Shown one piece after another: positions 1 to 6,897 of a stretch of 26,083 nt of DNA. Location of the stretch: positions 1 through 26,083 of the forward strand of contig JBBILO010000011.1 of the NCBI GenBank assembly GCA_037444855.1. Reading direction: 5' to 3'. A model generated the notes under the pieces. That model saw only the letters and a list, made by a program, of their open reading frames with translations, ran no database searches and had not been told where the DNA came from. This stretch comes from JBBILO01 sp037444855 (GTDB lineage: Bacteria > Patescibacteriota > Microgenomatia > UBA1406 > GWC2-37-13). Every line of letters starts with the position of its first letter. Position 1 is the first letter of the stretch. A program made the position numbers and the translations under genes.

Positions 1-299
1 ATATCTAAAAAAAGACTTAAAGCCCTACCGATATAAAGCATCATTTGATAATTGGCTAACGGGATGTTCAATAATTGCTCTAGTAGTTGCGCCGATCCTT
101 TAAGGATATAAACCGGTAATGAGCCGTAATTAAAAAAATTGGGATTTAATTCATTAAAAAAATTAATTCTTTCGGCCACCATAATGATCATTCTTTCATC
201 AGGATGAAGATGAAAACCTTTGTCCCAGTTAATTCCATACACTCTTAAAATCAATCCAAGGATAACTATAGATATTAAGATGATCGATTGTATTTTCAT
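1..299 (-). CDS. Membrane glycosyltransferase, GT39/GT83-like (N-terminal part, runs off window start)
   Basis: The minus strand is open from an ATG at 299-297 to the window edge (99 codons), so only the N-terminus is seen. A hydrophobic first helix (residues about 3-20) is followed by RVYGINWD and then HLHPDE. An acidic residue in the first extracytoplasmic loop, just after TM1, is the hallmark of polyprenyl-phosphate-dependent glycosyltransferases such as protein O-mannosyltransferase and ArnT, and HPDE fits this. The family is known to move sugars from lipid-linked donors onto acceptors on the outer face of the membrane. It is transcribed divergently from the Lgt-like gene, with only 24 bp between the two start codons, and has a TATAAT 9 nt before its ATG and no ribosome-binding site. 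The exact subfamily cannot be told from this fragment. Confidence 0.6.
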   Translation of the reverse strand, partial: MKIQSIILISIVILGLILRVYGINWDKGFHLHPDERMIIMVAERINFFNELNPNFFNYGSLPVYILKGSAQLLEQLLNIPLANYQMMLYIGRALSLFLD

Positions 300-323
300 T
301 GTAATTCCATTATACTTTAATTC
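300..323. promoter_or_regulatory. Overlapping divergent -10 boxes in a 24-bp intergenic region
   Basis: Plus strand TATACT at 311-316 lies 7 nt before the ATG at 324. Minus strand TATAAT at 314-309 lies 9 nt before the ATG at 299. The two hexamers share four base pairs. Transcription starting about 7 nt after each -10 would begin at or within a few bases of each start codon, so both mRNAs would be leaderless or nearly so. The -35 region of each promoter would lie inside the other gene. Confidence 0.55.
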
Positions 324-1103
324 ATGCTGCCGATTCTTATAACCATTGGTCCAATTAAGATCTATACCTTTGGCGTGTTTTTAGTCTTGGCTTTTTTTTG
401 GGGGACTTTTTTTTTGTGGAGGTTGATTCGTTTAACCGCTTATAAAGAAGAAGAGATTTTTGATGGCTTATTTCTTTCTCTCTTTGCGGCGATATTTTTT
501 TCTCGCCTTTTTTACGTTATCGCTAATTTTTCTGAATACGGTTTTAATCCTGTAAAATTTATCTTGATTAATGGTTATCCTGGCCTTTCTTTAAATGGAG
601 CGATTTTTGGGGGGATGATTTTTGGTTATTTATACTTTCTCTCTAAAAAAAAAGAGTTTTTAGAGTTGTTTAATTATTTCGCCGCACCGCTTTTTTTGTC
701 TTTGGGTATTGGTTTCTTAGGCCTTTTTTTTGCCAGTAAATCAATATTATTTTCGTTTATTTTTTCTGCCATTTCTTTTATCGGCGGTTTTCTCTCATAT
801 CAGGTTTTAATTAATTATCGAAAAGGAACAATCAATAAAAGTTTCAATTTTGTTTTATTTATTTTCATCATCTCTTTAATCAATCTTTTTAGGAATTCTG
901 GTTTAATGCAAAACGTTTTTTTAATATTAATCTTGACAAGTGGTGGGTACGTTTTATACTATTTTAGAATTACTATTTTTAAAAGCATTCAAGGCTCTTT
1001 ATCATTAGGAAAGAAATATGGTCAAAAAATTTTCTCAAAAGGATTTAGAAGAAATAAAAAACAAATTATTAACAACAAAAGCGGAATTGGAAAGAAGAAT
1101 TGA
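324..1103 (+). CDS. Lgt-like multi-pass membrane protein lacking the catalytic motifs
   Basis: This 259-residue protein has about seven hydrophobic segments and begins like prolipoprotein diacylglyceryl transferase (MLPILITIGPIKIYTFGVFL). The region YPGLSLNGAIFGG matches the Lgt segment that normally reads GGLxxHGxxxG, but Asn replaces the His. The usual GRIGNFxNGE signature is replaced by LGIGFLGLFF, so the family's Arg, Asn and Glu are missing. Lgt transfers diacylglycerol to the lipobox Cys; this copy probably cannot. It ends in a basic, non-hydrophobic tail of about 35 residues that overlaps the next gene by 86 bp. A TAG in another frame at 1006-1008, just before the next gene's ribosome-binding site, suggests that the original end may have been there and that a one-base change extended the protein. 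An inactive paralogue is the best reading. Confidence 0.6.
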   Translation: MLPILITIGPIKIYTFGVFLVLAFFWGTFFLWRLIRLTAYKEEEIFDGLFLSLFAAIFFSRLFYVIANFSEYGFNPVKFILINGYPGLSLNGAIFGGMIFGYLYFLSKKKEFLELFNYFAAPLFLSLGIGFLGLFFASKSILFSFIFSAISFIGGFLSYQVLINYRKGTINKSFNFVLFIFIISLINLFRNSGLMQNVFLILILTSGGYVLYYFRITIFKSIQGSLSLGKKYGQKIFSKGFRRNKKQIINNKSGIGKKN

Positions 1104-1389
1104 AATTTTAAAACAAGAAGATCCCTTTGCTGATCCTGATCATGCAAGCGATAATGCGGCTATCGATACTGATATCAGAGAACAAGAAGGGCATGAGAGA
1201 ATTGAAGCTCAGGTTAAAGATCTAGACGAAAAAATAGCTAATATTCGACTCGCCTTAAAGAAAATTGAAACTAAAAAATACGGAATTTGTGAACGCTGTT
1301 ATGGATTAATCCCAAAAGAGAGATTAGCAATTCTTCCAGAAGCCCGTTTTTGTGTTGCCTGCGAAAGGGAGATGAAAATCGGAGTTTAG
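1018..1389 (+). CDS. DksA/TraR-type C4 zinc-finger protein
   Basis: The 123-residue protein has a long N-terminal coiled-coil stretch (about residues 5-85) and a C-terminal zinc finger with Cys91, Cys94, Cys112 and Cys115 (CERCYGLIPKERL...FCVAC). This is the architecture of DksA/TraR proteins, which enter the RNA polymerase secondary channel and adjust initiation. The acidic DPFADPDHASDNAAID segment lies where the coiled-coil tip region is expected. AGGAAAG ends 5 nt before the ATG, so unlike many genes here it has a normal ribosome-binding site. It overlaps the 3' end of the Lgt-like gene and stops 18 nt before the antiporter, so the three are probably co-transcribed. Whether it responds to ppGpp cannot be told. 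Confidence 0.85.
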   Translation: MVKKFSQKDLEEIKNKLLTTKAELERRIEILKQEDPFADPDHASDNAAIDTDIREQEGHERIEAQVKDLDEKIANIRLALKKIETKKYGICERCYGLIPKERLAILPEARFCVACEREMKIGV

Positions 1390-1407
1390 CTATGATAAGA
1401 TTTTTTT

Positions 1408-3126
1408 ATGAGCGATCTTCCTTTCAGTCTTTTATTTTTAATCTGGCTTTTTTTGGTTATTCCATTTGTCAGTAGCGTTATTTTTTCCCGTTATTTAAAA
1501 CTCAGTCCTTTTTTTGGTTATGTTGTTGGCGGTATCATTATTAATCTTTTTTTCAGGAATTTATTTCCAAAACAGTTTATTGGCAGTTTCTCTATTTTAG
1601 GATTAAATCTTTTAATTTTCACTCTTGGTTTTCAGATTAATTTCAATCAAATTTTAAGACTAAGCCGGTGGGTAATTGGGGGAGGATTACTTCAACTTGT
1701 TTTGAGTAGTTTCTTTATTTACTTTCTTTGTTTATTTTTTAAATTTTCCATGATTGAATCTTTTTTTTTGGCGATTGCTTTTTCAACAGCTTCAACAGCA
1801 GTGGTTGGTAAGCTGATTCAGGAAAGAGGGGAGGAAGGGTCATTATTGGGGGAGCTAGCACTTGGATTATTAATTTTTCAGGATATTACCCTAATTCCCT
1901 TGTTAATTATTTTTTCTTCTTTCGGAGAAAATCAAAGTTTTTGGAAATTTTTACCTTCATTAACTTTAAATTTAATTAAAAGTGGGTTTATCTTATTTTT
2001 CGTTTATTATTCAGGACAAAAGGTCGTTCCTTTTGTCTTTGACAAAATTAGTCGACTTTCCAAAGAATTGTTAAATTTTTTAACAATTGTTTTTATTGTT
2101 ACTTTTTTGCTATTTTTTTCCTATTTTGGTATTTCCTCGATTTTGGCTTCTTTTATTGCTGGGATTATTTTAGCCCAGACTTTTCAACATTATCATATTT
2201 TTGCCGAAATTCGACCATTAAAAGAAATTTTTGTCACCATTTTTTTTATTTTTTTAGGATTCTTTGTCGACCCAAATTTAATTTTGAGCCATTTTTTTAA
2301 GCTTAGTTTATTTTTAGTCCTCATTTGTTTGATAAAAATTTTTGTTGTTTTATGGATCTTTCTTTTTTTTAAATTTCATCCTAAAACCGCCTTTTCGTTG
2401 GCATTGATGCTTTCTGGATTGGGTGAGGATGCTTTTATTATTCTCTTTCAGGGTTTATCCTCTAAGATATTAACTTCTGAGATTTATAATTTTGCTTTGA
2501 TTTTAATTTTAATCAATTTTCTTTTATCGCCAATTATTATCAGTTATCGTGATCAGATTTATTTTAAAATAAGAACATTTATTAAAAAGAAGTTACCTTT
2601 TTTAGAAAAGTATCTTGTATATCATTTTGAAAAAGAAGTTCCCAATATTAATATTTTAGAATTTAAGGACCACATTATTCTGTGTGGTTATGGGCGGGTT
2701 GGTTCTTTGATTGGTTATGCCCTTAATTTGGCCAATATTCCATTTATTGCGGTTGATTATAATTATCATATCGTTGAAAAAGCAAGAAGAAATGGGGTAA
2801 ATATTATCTATGGTGATCCAACTGATATTGATGTTTTGGATTATCTTCAGTGTGAAGAAGCGAGAGCGATTATCATCGCTTTACCAGATCGTCTTTCTCG
2901 TGAGACGGTTATTTTTAGCGCCCGAAGACTTAATCCCAACATCATCATTTTTGTTCGTGTTCACCATGATGTTGATCGTTTGAAAGCCAAGGATCTCGGT
3001 GCTCATGTTATTGTTCAACCAGAGATCGAAGCTTCACTTGCTATTATTAAAAAAATAATGCTGATTAAAGGCTTTAGCAAAGAAGAAGTTGCGAAAAGAA
3101 TCACTGAATTGCGAAAAATTTATTAA
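1408..3126 (+). CDS. Kef-type cation:proton antiporter (CPA2) with C-terminal TrkA-N domain
   Basis: 572 residues. Residues 1 to about 385 form roughly 12-13 hydrophobic segments typical of the Na+/H+ exchanger fold, including a polar stretch near FSTASTAVVGKL and LALGLLIFQDITLIPL, which holds the Asp expected in the ion path of CPA2 proteins. From about residue 421 a Rossmann domain begins with HIILCGYGRVG (GxGxxG), followed by an Asp (AVDYN) after beta 2, as in NAD-binding TrkA-N/RCK domains that gate K+ efflux systems. Cytoplasmic nucleotide or redox control of K+/H+ exchange is the likely role. The start at 1408 has TAAGAT (1396-1401) exactly 6 nt upstream and could be leaderless as well as coupled to the upstream gene. 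No C-terminal TrkA-C domain follows. Confidence 0.88.
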   Translation: MSDLPFSLLFLIWLFLVIPFVSSVIFSRYLKLSPFFGYVVGGIIINLFFRNLFPKQFIGSFSILGLNLLIFTLGFQINFNQILRLSRWVIGGGLLQLVLSSFFIYFLCLFFKFSMIESFFLAIAFSTASTAVVGKLIQERGEEGSLLGELALGLLIFQDITLIPLLIIFSSFGENQSFWKFLPSLTLNLIKSGFILFFVYYSGQKVVPFVFDKISRLSKELLNFLTIVFIVTFLLFFSYFGISSILASFIAGIILAQTFQHYHIFAEIRPLKEIFVTIFFIFLGFFVDPNLILSHFFKLSLFLVLICLIKIFVVLWIFLFFKFHPKTAFSLALMLSGLGEDAFIILFQGLSSKILTSEIYNFALILILINFLLSPIIISYRDQIYFKIRTFIKKKLPFLEKYLVYHFEKEVPNINILEFKDHIILCGYGRVGSLIGYALNLANIPFIAVDYNYHIVEKARRNGVNIIYGDPTDIDVLDYLQCEEARAIIIALPDRLSRETVIFSARRLNPNIIIFVRVHHDVDRLKAKDLGAHVIVQPEIEASLAIIKKIMLIKGFSKEEVAKRITELRKIY

Positions 3127-3130
3127 TCTT

Positions 3131-4051
3131 ATGAATCAAAGAAAGAGAAAAAAAAACATTTTAAAAAAAATTTATATTTTTTATTTTCTATTATTCATTT
3201 TTGTTCTTTTTGGCTTAATTAGACTGACAATCGATTTTTTACGATCTTTATTTTACGTCAAAAAGGAAAGAATTAATCTTGTTTTTTACGGCCAAGAAAC
3301 ACATTATTATTCATTAGATACCAAAAAAAACGTCAATTATTATTTGAATTTTCCCGCCGATTTAAAAATGAATGTCCCAGGAGGTTATGGCCAATATCGC
3401 TTAGGTGGAATCGGCAAGCTGATTTTTTTGGAGAAAAAGCCTTCTTTGTTAATTTCGACATTTAGCAATGCTACCAGTTCATTTCTTGATTTTTATTTTT
3501 ACTTTAACCAGCCAAAAATTTATTATGGTTTTCGAATTAATGATCAACTAAGCTATCCTTCTTTTGGCATGCTTTTTTATTCTTCCTCAAATGCTAGTTT
3601 TTTTGACCGACTTTATCTTGCGTATTATTTTTTGAAGACGCGAAAAAATAGTTTCTCTTTGCTTCCATTAGTTTATGATTCGAACAAACAATGGGATGCA
3701 AACAAATTTTTTAGTTTAACTCAGGGATATTTTTATCAAGAGAGTTTATATCATGAAAATCTTAATTTACAGATAATTTACCCGACGAAAATTAATGGTA
3801 ACGACTTGTTTTTATCCCAGTCAATAAATTCATTAGTAAGAATTATCGAAGGTCAAGGTATTCGAGTAAGTGATTTGACACCAGCATTTAGAGACAAAAA
3901 AGAATGCTTGGTGATTGAGGATAAAGAGAATTTTTCAGCCACTAGTCAAAAATTAGCTCAGTTTTTTCGTTGTCAATTAAAAAGAAAAAAGACTAACCCT
4001 TTTGATATTGTTTTGATTTTAAATAACGAAGCAAAGCGATGGATTTATTAA
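3131..4051 (+). CDS. Membrane-anchored protein of unknown function, possible LytR_C-like C-terminus
   Basis: 306 residues when started at the ATG at 3131, four bases after the antiporter stop. A longer frame from 3089 would overlap that gene and is less likely. A basic N-terminus (NQRKRKKN) leads into one membrane helix (residues about 13-36), so the rest is probably outside the cell. The middle is rich in Tyr, Phe and Ser and may be a beta-rich domain. The last 70 residues (INSLVRIIEGQGIRVSDL... to the end) resemble in outline the LytR_C domain, where a VxVLNGTG-type strand is followed by a helix, but the match is loose. I do not recognise the family. Position directly after the antiporter suggests one transcript. 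Confidence 0.6.
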   Translation: MNQRKRKKNILKKIYIFYFLLFIFVLFGLIRLTIDFLRSLFYVKKERINLVFYGQETHYYSLDTKKNVNYYLNFPADLKMNVPGGYGQYRLGGIGKLIFLEKKPSLLISTFSNATSSFLDFYFYFNQPKIYYGFRINDQLSYPSFGMLFYSSSNASFFDRLYLAYYFLKTRKNSFSLLPLVYDSNKQWDANKFFSLTQGYFYQESLYHENLNLQIIYPTKINGNDLFLSQSINSLVRIIEGQGIRVSDLTPAFRDKKECLVIEDKENFSATSQKLAQFFRCQLKRKKTNPFDIVLILNNEAKRWIY

Positions 4052-4122
4052 TTATTATGTTAAAATTAGTAAAAATAAGTGTAAATCGGTTAAAAAAATA
4101 TTAAAAATTTATTTTGAAAAGT

Positions 4123-4323
4123 ATGTTAATTTTAATATTTTTAGTTCTATTAACCATCTCTTTTCTTTTAGCTCTCATTTCAATGAAGGATTTTCAATAT
4201 CAACCGCCAAAACTGATTTTTTTTCAAAAAAAGCTTGGTAGGATTGTTTTTTTTAAAAAAGGCATCAAGCATTATTCTTCTTCATTTTCTTCTCGATCGA
4301 CCGGTAGATCAAAAGAAAAATAA
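4123..4323 (+). CDS. Small single-pass membrane protein
   Basis: An ATG at 4123 gives 66 residues, starting MLILIFLVLLTISFLLALI, a clear membrane helix, followed by a short basic tail rich in Ser and Lys. The last 52 bp overlap the 3' end of the TPR gene on the other strand (convergent), so the tail may not be under protein-level selection. No ribosome-binding site is evident. A short N-terminal helix of this type is plausible, but no family is recognised and the call rests only on the hydrophobic start. Confidence 0.4.
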   Translation: MLILIFLVLLTISFLLALISMKDFQYQPPKLIFFQKKLGRIVFFKKGIKHYSSSFSSRSTGRSKEK

Positions 4324-5066
4324 TCTTTATTATCATCTAGTGTTTCTGCCAATTCTTCGACTTCATTTTCTATTTCTAATTCTTCTTCCTCCTGATCCAC
4401 TTCGCTTTCAGTATCTTTTAGCGGTTGAATATTCGATTGGAGATTTTTTGGGAAGGAGATGAAATTCTTAACTCGACTGCCTTTTTTTTCTTCTTTAATA
4501 AAAACGACCACTTTTTTCAGGGTAATTTCTTTGATATAACATGAGTATTCAGATTTAGCTTTTATAAATAAGATTAATCGATGTGACAGATCATCAGGCA
4601 ACGAACCAACATATTGATTTTTTTCAGTTCTCACTTCTACCTTTCTTCTTCTTATCTTAAAGATCATTTTTTGACTGATATTAAGTTGAGCTAAAATATT
4701 TTTTTGACCTAGATTTATTAATTCAACTGTAGTTGTTCTTCCTGGAACCTCAAGAAAAAGATTGGGATCAATAACTAAAGTTGTTTTTTGATAGCGAGTA
4801 ATTTTTTTTTCCTTAAGAATTTTTATTTTTTCTAAAAACTCTTGGGCGGCCGAATTCACATTTTGGATTTTTAAAACTTTTTTATAAATCTTTTCGGCAT
4901 TTTCCCAGTCATTGCTTTGAAAGAAAGCATATCCTAAGCGAAGAAGAGCATCAAGATTATTTTTATCCATTTTTAGAATTTTTTTGTTCATTTCAATAGC
5001 TTTGTCCCATTGACTATTGATCGCCGCCTCAATCGCTGTTTTTTCTAATTCTTCAATATTTTCCAT
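4272..5066 (-). CDS. TPR protein with beta-rich domain and acidic tail
   Basis: 264 residues from the ATG at 5066 (MENIEELEK); the frame is open 21 codons further upstream but that part is unlike a real N-terminus. Residues 1 to about 85 form two to three TPR-type helical pairs (WDKAIEMNKKILKMDKNNLDALLRLGYAFF, then NAEKIYKKVLKI). TPRs usually bind partner proteins. Residues about 90-205 look like a beta-sandwich (LVIDPNLFLEVPGRTTTVELINLG). The final 50 residues are strongly acidic (EVDQEEEELEIENEVEEL) and end EENEEE. No signal peptide or membrane helix is seen, so it is probably cytoplasmic. The function is unknown. Confidence 0.7.
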   Translation of the reverse strand: MENIEELEKTAIEAAINSQWDKAIEMNKKILKMDKNNLDALLRLGYAFFQSNDWENAEKIYKKVLKIQNVNSAAQEFLEKIKILKEKKITRYQKTTLVIDPNLFLEVPGRTTTVELINLGQKNILAQLNISQKMIFKIRRRKVEVRTEKNQYVGSLPDDLSHRLILFIKAKSEYSCYIKEITLKKVVVFIKEEKKGSRVKNFISFPKNLQSNIQPLKDTESEVDQEEEELEIENEVEELAETLDDNKDYFSFDLPVDREENEEE

Positions 5067-5128
5067 ATTAATTATGAAGTATATCATAAAGTAATGGATG
5101 TCAATATTAATAAAGAGTAAGAAATACA

Positions 5129-5210
5129 TTGAAATACAATAGAAATACAGTCTAAATAAGATAGAGATACGGTTGAATTAGTTGTAATTAGTTAAAATCA
5201 GTTGAAATCA
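5129..5210. repeat. Short degenerate tandem repeats, about 10-nt period
   Basis: From 5171, units GGTTGAATTA, GTTGTAATTA, GTTAAAATCA and GTTGAAATCA follow one another with a 10-base period. Just upstream, GAAATACA occurs twice. Related GTTGAATC-type units with a 9-base period occur at 20512-20582, and shorter relatives on the other strand near 8423-8455. Confidence 0.6.
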
Positions 5211-5246
5211 TTCAAATTATAAAATAAAAAAAATTATTAATTATTT

Positions 5247-5852
5247 TTGTCTTTATTTAACCCCCACTCAAAGATCAAAAATAAGAAATATTTCAAGAGA
5301 ATTAATAGATATTATTCTTTATTTAAAAAAATAATCTTTAATTATCAAATTACTCAAATTAAAAATTTTATTGGTGAAGTTGAAATTGATGAGTTCTACT
5401 TTGGTCCAAAAAGAATAAAAGACAAGTCTAATAAACTAGGAAGAGAATCTTTCTTTAAAAAACCTGTCTTTTTAATTTATGAAAGACAAGGAAGAGTTTA
5501 CACTGAGATTATTCCAGATTGTAAAGCAAAAATATTAAAAAAAGTTATTGCTAAAAAGATTGATCCTTCATCGATTGTTTATTCAGATTGATGGAGAGGT
5601 TATTCCTCTTTGGTTGATATGGGATACGACAAACATTTAAGAATTAACCACAAAAAAGATCAATTTTCAAAAGGGAAAATTCATGTTAATGGAAGAGAAT
5701 CTTTTTGGAGTTGTACTAAAAGAAGACTAACGAAATTTAATGGATTTAAAATTAATTTTCCTTATCATTTTAAAGAATGTGAAAGGTGATGGAAGAAAAC
5801 ACCGGAAGAAATGAAAAAAGAATTATTACAAATTTTAAAAAAAATACAATAA
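5247..5852 (+). pseudogene. IS1595 (ISXO2-like) transposase, N-terminally truncated, with two in-frame UGA codons
   Basis: One frame runs 202 codons to a TAA at 5850-5852, with no TAA or TAG but with TGA at 5589-5591 and again near 5788. The translation has the IS1595 hallmarks in order: GEVEIDEFYFGP, SSIVYSD-(TGA)-WRGY, HVNGRESFWSCTKRRL and HFKECER-(TGA)-WKK. These are the expected DDE-type acidic positions plus the ESFWS and KECE boxes. The zinc ribbon and helix-turn-helix that normally precede the catalytic domain are absent, and the frame starts only at a TTG, so the 5' end is lost. Both TGA codons are followed by TGG. In family members the residue after YSD is commonly Gly. Terminal inverted repeats were not found on either side. 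It could be a dead copy, or a copy from a lineage that reads UGA as Gly. Confidence 0.8.
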
Positions 5853-6116
5853 AATTTATTAGTTATTTTGTCTAGAGGCTTTTAAATTATCGTTCCAAAT
5901 AAGAAGTATAGGCAAATCTTAATTTTGAAAATAATTATAAACTTGAGTAATTTTTAAACAATAAGATTTTTTATGAGATATGTTACTTTAGATTTTAGTT
6001 TATTACAATTCTATCAATTATAATTGAATCTTGTTCGTATAGTATGACAATTAGTCTTAAGTAGGAAATAGCTTTTCAGTCTTTCTTTTTGTAGATATGA
6101 TTTATGTATTTTAGCT
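5853..6116. other. AT-rich spacer without a recognisable gene
   Basis: This 264-bp stretch after the transposase has stops in all frames and no clear hairpin, promoter or repeat. It could contain the worn right end of the insertion element, but no inverted-repeat partner was found upstream of 5247. Confidence 0.5.
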
Positions 6117-6710
6117 TTAATTTCGTCTATAATAAATAATTATCTGATCTGTTGGATATTTTCCACCTATTACTTCAAAGTCTTTAGGCGGTTTGCCTGG
6201 ATTGCTGTCTAAAGCAAAAATAACCCTGCCATTTTTCCCTATTGCAGGGAAAAAAATTTTTGTTTTTAATAAGTGTGCCACAGTTGGTGGCGGCATACCA
6301 ACACTTATAATTAAATTAAAGCCCCCGGGTAATTCGTTTTTAATTTGTTCCCAACATCTTGGATCAGTTGCGTCACCTTGAAAAACTTCTTGGTAATTTG
6401 TTTTATAGGGCGACGGGTAGGGGAAAAAATCTAATCCATATATTTGAGCTCTTTCAGGTAGTATTTTTAATGCTCTCAGTGCGGCACCGACGGCTCCTTT
6501 GCCACAACCGATATCAAGAACTAGAGCGTCGTTAGATGTCTTTAGGTCAGGAAAAAATGAACTATCAATTCTACCAATTCGACCAAAAATATCTGGTAAG
6601 ATAAATTTAGTTAATAGTTCGCTTCTAACTGAAGGATTAATTCTATCTGCATAAATTTCAGCTAATCTCTTTGATTCAGTTGCTGAAAAAGAATTTGACT
6701 CTAAATCCAT
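6117..6710 (-). CDS. Class I SAM-dependent methyltransferase-like protein
   Basis: 197 residues from the ATG at 6710. A TTG two codons upstream is a poorer start. Motif I, LVLDIGCGKGAVGAAL (residues 63-78), is the glycine-rich SAM-binding loop of class I methyltransferases, followed by a later acidic segment (YGLDFFP) where beta 2 should end, and GDATDP, which fits the adenine-contacting position. The end reads DQIIIYYRRN. The substrate is not evident. The gene is isolated between the transposase and tRNA-Val, and its codon use is less AT-skewed than that of its neighbours (several GCC, GGC and CCC codons), so it may have been acquired. No membrane segments are seen. Confidence 0.7.
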   Translation of the reverse strand: MDLESNSFSATESKRLAEIYADRINPSVRSELLTKFILPDIFGRIGRIDSSFFPDLKTSNDALVLDIGCGKGAVGAALRALKILPERAQIYGLDFFPYPSPYKTNYQEVFQGDATDPRCWEQIKNELPGGFNLIISVGMPPPTVAHLLKTKIFFPAIGKNGRVIFALDSNPGKPPKDFEVIGGKYPTDQIIIYYRRN

Positions 6711-6776
6711 GATCAAATAAAATTGATAAACTTTTATTGTAGCTTAAATACCTAGATTAAAATAGCTAATTGTCGG

Positions 6777-6848
6777 TGGACCCAAGAGGATTTGAACCTC
6801 TAACCCCCTCGATGTAAACGAGGTGCTCTGCCGTTGAGCTATGGGTCC
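6777..6848 (-). tRNA. tRNA-Val(UAC)
   Basis: On the minus strand the molecule begins GGACCCA and ends TGGGTCC plus discriminator A, giving a 7-bp acceptor stem. The anticodon stem CCTCG/CGAGG encloses TTTACAT, so the anticodon is TAC. The T arm is AGAGG-TTCAAAT-CCTCT. The bases after the discriminator are CCG, so CCA is not encoded. Confidence 0.95.
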
Positions 6849-6885
6849 TTTTTGGCTTTAGTTTTGATAATAGTTATAATTATTA

Positions 6886-6897
6886 TATAATTAATAG
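6886..6897 (+). promoter_or_regulatory. -10 box with leaderless spacing before the M16 gene
   Basis: TATAAT at 6886-6891 is followed by exactly 6 nt and then the ATG at 6898. No Shine-Dalgarno sequence fits in between, so the transcript probably starts at or beside the ATG. It lies between the divergent tRNA-Val gene and the peptidase. Confidence 0.6.

Noticed and set aside
3089..3130. Earlier start for the membrane-anchored unknown gene, inside the antiporter
   Set aside because: The ATG at 3131 follows the antiporter stop by four bases and gives a normal basic N-terminus before the membrane helix.
4235..4462. Plus-strand frame opposite the end of the TPR gene
   Set aside because: It is the reverse complement of the acidic, low-complexity tail and has no start signal of its own.
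5067..5129. 21-codon upstream extension of the TPR gene
   Set aside because: The stretch is AT-rich, would encode a Phe/Ile-rich leader unlike TPR proteins, and contains the likely promoter region (TATGAT, TATACT).
5129..5210. CRISPR array
   Set aside because: The repeats are about 10 bases, degenerate and without spacers; no cas gene is present.
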